Below, in pieces: positions 61,608 to 64,000 of a DNA stretch of 64,000 nt. Where the stretch lies: positions 1-64,000 of the forward strand of contig NZ_CP045493.1 of the NCBI RefSeq assembly GCF_015500055.1, read 5' to 3'. The position numbers were made by a program, and so were the translations under genes. The stretch comes from Mesorhizobium sp. NBSH29. Its GTDB lineage: Bacteria > Pseudomonadota > Alphaproteobacteria > Rhizobiales > Rhizobiaceae. Under the pieces are notes generated by a model, which ran no database searches, was not told the origin of the DNA, and was given only the letters and a program-made list of their open reading frames with translations. How positions within the stretch are numbered: the first letter of the stretch is position 1; each line of letters begins with the position of its first letter.

Positions 61608-61636
61608 ATGCCTCGCCGCCAACTGCGGCGGGGCAT
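61608..61636 (+). terminator. terminator hairpin after the ferritin-like pair
   Basis: A 12-bp stem (61608-61619 and 61625-61636, one G-T pair) with a 5-nt loop, 20 bp after the stop. The U-run is weak. Nothing gene-like lies from 61637 to 61979. Confidence 0.7.
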
Positions 61637-61979
61637 TCATGTTCTCACGTCTTCCAGCCTCATGACGTTTTGCCAATGTCGTCTCTTCGGCGGAAATCAC
61701 ACTTATGGCGAACCACAGTTACGCTGTGAACGAATGTTCGCTATAGGGAGCTAACCCTGCTACGATGGATTAGAGCCATTGCGCCCACATTGATGCTTTG
61801 GACAACGGCTTCTGCCGAGTGAAGGCTTGCGCCGCAGGTTTTCGGCCCCAGAGGCCCCTTCATGTCCCCTGTGTATGGCTGCCCATAACGCCGCCCCTCG
61901 CCGTCTCGGGGTGGGCGACCTAATCCGCAGAAACTGTGTCCTTGTGATTCGTGCCACCACTAGCAGGCTGTTGAGGAAG

Positions 61980-62268
61980 TCAGTTGCGCGCGCAGACGAA
62001 GCCTGAATCGTCGCCGTTATGGATGTAGAAGTGCCCGACGAGGCGGCCGGCGATACCGATGGTGGCCCATCCGCGACCGCAGGCGGGGTCATTGTCGTCT
62101 TTTCCTTCCCAGGAAAACTCCGCGCAGGCCGATCCGTCGCGCGCGCCGTAGCGGACGTCGAGGAAGCCCTTGAGCGCGCCGAAGGCGATCTCGCCGTCCG
62201 CCGCACCCTTGAACTGAGATGCGCTTCCTCGACGAGGTCCAGGAAGTCATCGTCCCAGTTGTCTGATT
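61980..62268 (-). pseudogene. truncated hypothetical gene, C-terminal part
   Basis: The minus strand carries NWDDDFLDLVEEAHLS, then after a one-base shift FKGAADGEIAFGALKGFLD, CAEFSWEGKDDNDPACGRGW and IGIAGRLVGHFYIHNGDDSG to a stop at 61980. The spacing of Cys and Trp residues suggests a compact secreted domain. Its start was lost at the junction with the S8 peptidase remnant. Family not recognised. Confidence 0.55.
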
Positions 62269-63110
62269 GGGTGTCAGTCGCTGGTTTGGGAAGTTGCCGG
62301 TGTGGTCAATAACCTTAGCTGAGCACAAGCGGGCGACACGGTTGAGCGTGCCTGCTGCCAGCTGGGCTCGCAAATCGCCAAACGTCGAGATTCCCGCAAC
62401 AAACGTTCCATGACCGTGATCATCAGCAGTTCCCAGAGTGTCAGGGACTGCGATCGAACCAACAATAAGGTCTTCAATCAACGGATGGTCATTTACGCCG
62501 CTGTCGATGATGCCGATCAGCGGCGCGTTCTCGGGAAGTTCTGCGAGATCCGGCAGGTCAGCAATCGTCAGGTCGATCATTTGCGCACACTGGTCGTATC
62601 GAGTGTAGGAAGGAAGTCGATTTCGGCAATTTCATCGATGGTCAGCAGCGTTTGTGCCACCGCGCCGTCGCATCGGACGCGGATCAGTGTGGTGCTCGGG
62701 CCGATGTATCGGTCGAGCTCCTCGCCGTTTCGCGCCTCGACATAGGCTGCGATGTCGTCGACTTTGCGGGTGCGGGCCTAACGCCGGCCGAGGTCCCAGA
62801 TTTCTATGTCGAGAACATAGTCGGTGCCCGGCCGAAAATTGTCGACCTCCGTGAGTCCCTCCTCGCGTGCGCGCATCCCGATGCGATCGCGGGGTTCAAT
62901 CGCATCGATCGATTCAATTGCCGCTATGAAAGCCGCGTAGGCAGGGTTTTTCTGGCCGGAAGGAGTGCCCCGGCCATAAGCCTCAAGCCTCTCTCGAAAG
63001 GCACGGATCTCATCAGTTGAAGAGAAAAGCACAAGGGTTCGGTCTTCGTCGCTCGAGAGCAGGGTGAGACCAACCCGGTTCCACTCTTCCTCTTGAAGAG
63101 CACCGGTCAT
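62268..63110 (-). pseudogene. S8 (subtilisin-like) peptidase remnant
   Basis: Reads WNRVGLTLLSSDEDRTLVLF, PRDRIGMRAREEGL and DIEIWDLGRR, then an in-frame TAG near 62775, then RKVDDIAAYVEARNGEELDR, a frame change near 62580, then PLIGIIDSGVNDHPL (catalytic Asp) and DDHGHGTFVAGI (catalytic His). The Ser half is missing. It matches the large bacterial S8 peptidases that are often encoded beside an AAA ATPase; no ATPase is here. Multiple lesions make it inactive. Confidence 0.72.
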
Positions 63111-63130
63111 TTGTACTTTCAGGATCAGGT

Positions 63131-63173
63131 GTCAACGGCGGAGCAATTCCAGGCCACCGCGGCGGAGTAAAAG
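63131..63173 (+). repeat. 43-bp IS-end-like repeat, copy 2
   Basis: Inverted relative to 36300-36342, matching 40 of 43 bases. It borders the S8 remnant and lies 110 bp before an IS256 fragment. Confidence 0.65.
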
Positions 63174-63283
63174 CAGGCCACGATCGTGTCCCAGGACGTG
63201 GTGTAGCTTGGTAGCGCGGTGGTCATCGGCGCTTTCCGGTAGGGTCTGGTTGCGACACCAACTCCTGCTGGGAAGGAACACCG

Positions 63284-63430
63284 ATGACCGACGACATGAT
63301 GAACCTGCGCGCGCTTGTGGAGAAGACACCCGACGCCGATCTCCTGCGCGATATGATCGGCTTTGCCGCCGAGAAGCTGATGGAGATGGAGGTCGGAGCC
63401 GCGACCGGCGCCGCCTGGGGCGAGAAGAGC
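63284..63430 (+). pseudogene. IS256-family transposase, N-terminal fragment
   Basis: Begins [20 protein letters not shown], with GGAAGGA upstream, and continues [20 protein letters not shown] up to GEKSP. Homology ends at about 63430, where a different gene begins. It is a different subgroup from the IS256 fragment at 54029. Confidence 0.8.
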
Positions 63431-63431
63431 C

Positions 63432-63968
63432 CGCTGGCGGTATCTGCGCGACGAGCGGGACGTCCCGGAAACCGTCATCTGGGCAGCCATCCGGCAGGAT
63501 CGGATTCGCGAGGGACCGCGTGGCAGCATCTGGGCCGCTCATGTCGATGACGACGGCGTCGTCACCGGCTGGGAAGAACGCGGATCGGAATGGCGGGGCT
63601 TTGCCAGCGGCGGCGCAAAGGTCTTGTTTCGACTCGGATCGATCGGCGCCACCCGGCTCTGCGTCACTGAGGCGGCGATCGACGCGATGAGCCTCGCCGC
63701 GATCGAAAGCCTTCGGTCCGACAGCCTCTATCTCAGCACCGGTGGTGGATGGGCGCCGGCCACTGAAGCGGCAATTCGGGCGCTTGCGGCCCGTCCCAAT
63801 GTGCAGCTCGTCGCCGCAACCGACAACAATGCGCAAGGCGAGGTCTATGCCGGCCGTATCGAGGCGATCGCCGTTGCCGCGAGCTGCGGCTACGAGCGGC
63901 TGGCGTCTGCACACGAGGATTGGAACGAAGAACTGCGTGCGTCCAGGAGGACCGAGTGGGACGGGTGA
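63432..63968 (+). pseudogene. TOPRIM/DUF3991-like protein, 5'-truncated
   Basis: The frame runs [39 protein letters not shown], then the TOPRIM-like motifs LCVTEAAIDAMSLAAIE and VQLVAATDNNAQGEVYAGR, ending HEDWNEELRASR. TOPRIM/DUF3991 proteins are found with plasmid relaxases and primases. The N-terminal zinc/DUF3991 part was lost by IS256 insertion. What is left keeps the acidic residues but has no native start. Confidence 0.7.
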
Positions 63969-64000
63969 GAGGAGAAGGAAACCGGGCTGCCGCATGCCCG

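Overview
The window looks like part of an alphaproteobacterial (rhizobial-type, Hyphomicrobiales-like) large plasmid or chromid. It carries a complete repABC replication/partition module (about 19.2-23.2 kb), GC-rich coding sequence, CueR/HmrR-type copper promoters, an EcfG-type stress promoter, HWE-family histidine kinases and many IS elements. I see no rRNA, tRNA or CRISPR array. Organism assignment is inference from gene content.

Layout. 0-3 kb: an IS6-family element cutting an FtsX-type permease gene, a small exported protein, a PepSY protein and an IS630 remnant. 3-7.4 kb (minus strand): an unusual succinate dehydrogenase-like operon (membrane protein, hypothetical, DUF6522-like, sdhB, sdhC, sdhD, CBS protein) without sdhA. 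7.6-18.1 kb: a copper island with copA, a glutaredoxin, a frameshifted ferredoxin-reductase, copZ, a YkvA-like protein, a BNR-repeat protein, a FixH/YtkA-like protein, a chimeric cusB-cusA ORF, a 39-residue membrane peptide, a Csp-type copper protein and a DUF305 protein. 18.2-19.0 kb: an IS5-family element. 19.2-23.2 kb: repABC with two parS-like sites and a counter-transcribed RNA region. 23.2-28.0 kb: a maintenance block with a serine recombinase, a Phd/PIN toxin-antitoxin pair, a tyrosine recombinase, DUF1403 and ScpB. 28.5-31.1 kb: a flavodoxin-like reductase, a membrane protein and an alpha/beta hydrolase-OsmC fusion. 31.2-36.9 kb: IS21 and IS6 remnants, then a stress-like group (exported protein, acidic protein, DUF305, host-attachment-like, DUF2254).

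37.1-41.8 kb: a three-gene molybdenum hydroxylase operon (Tat-exported large subunit, 2Fe-2S subunit, triheme cytochrome c). 41.8-42.5 kb: a broken DedA gene and the tail of a terminal-oxidase-like operon. 42.5-46.2 kb: a Tn3-family transposon whose tnpR is broken by an 8-bp repeat expansion. 46.5-53.7 kb: a signalling island with a PAS-HWE kinase, two receivers, a CheB-CheR-PAS-HWE fusion and a second CheB. 54-57.7 kb: an IS graveyard (IS256, serine recombinase, IS110 and IS5 fragments, two of them interleaved and inverted) around a PAS-GGDEF diguanylate cyclase. 57.8-61.6 kb: a small hypothetical gene, a PAS-GGDEF-EAL protein and two Tat-exported ferritin-like proteins behind an EcfG-like promoter. 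61.9-64 kb: a decayed S8 peptidase, other gene remnants, an IS256 fragment and a truncated TOPRIM/DUF3991-like gene.

How it fits together: the replicon core is surrounded by accessory cargo for copper detoxification, periplasmic oxidation of small organics and two-component/c-di-GMP signalling. Repeated IS insertion, deletion and inversion have left several chimeric or broken genes at module borders.
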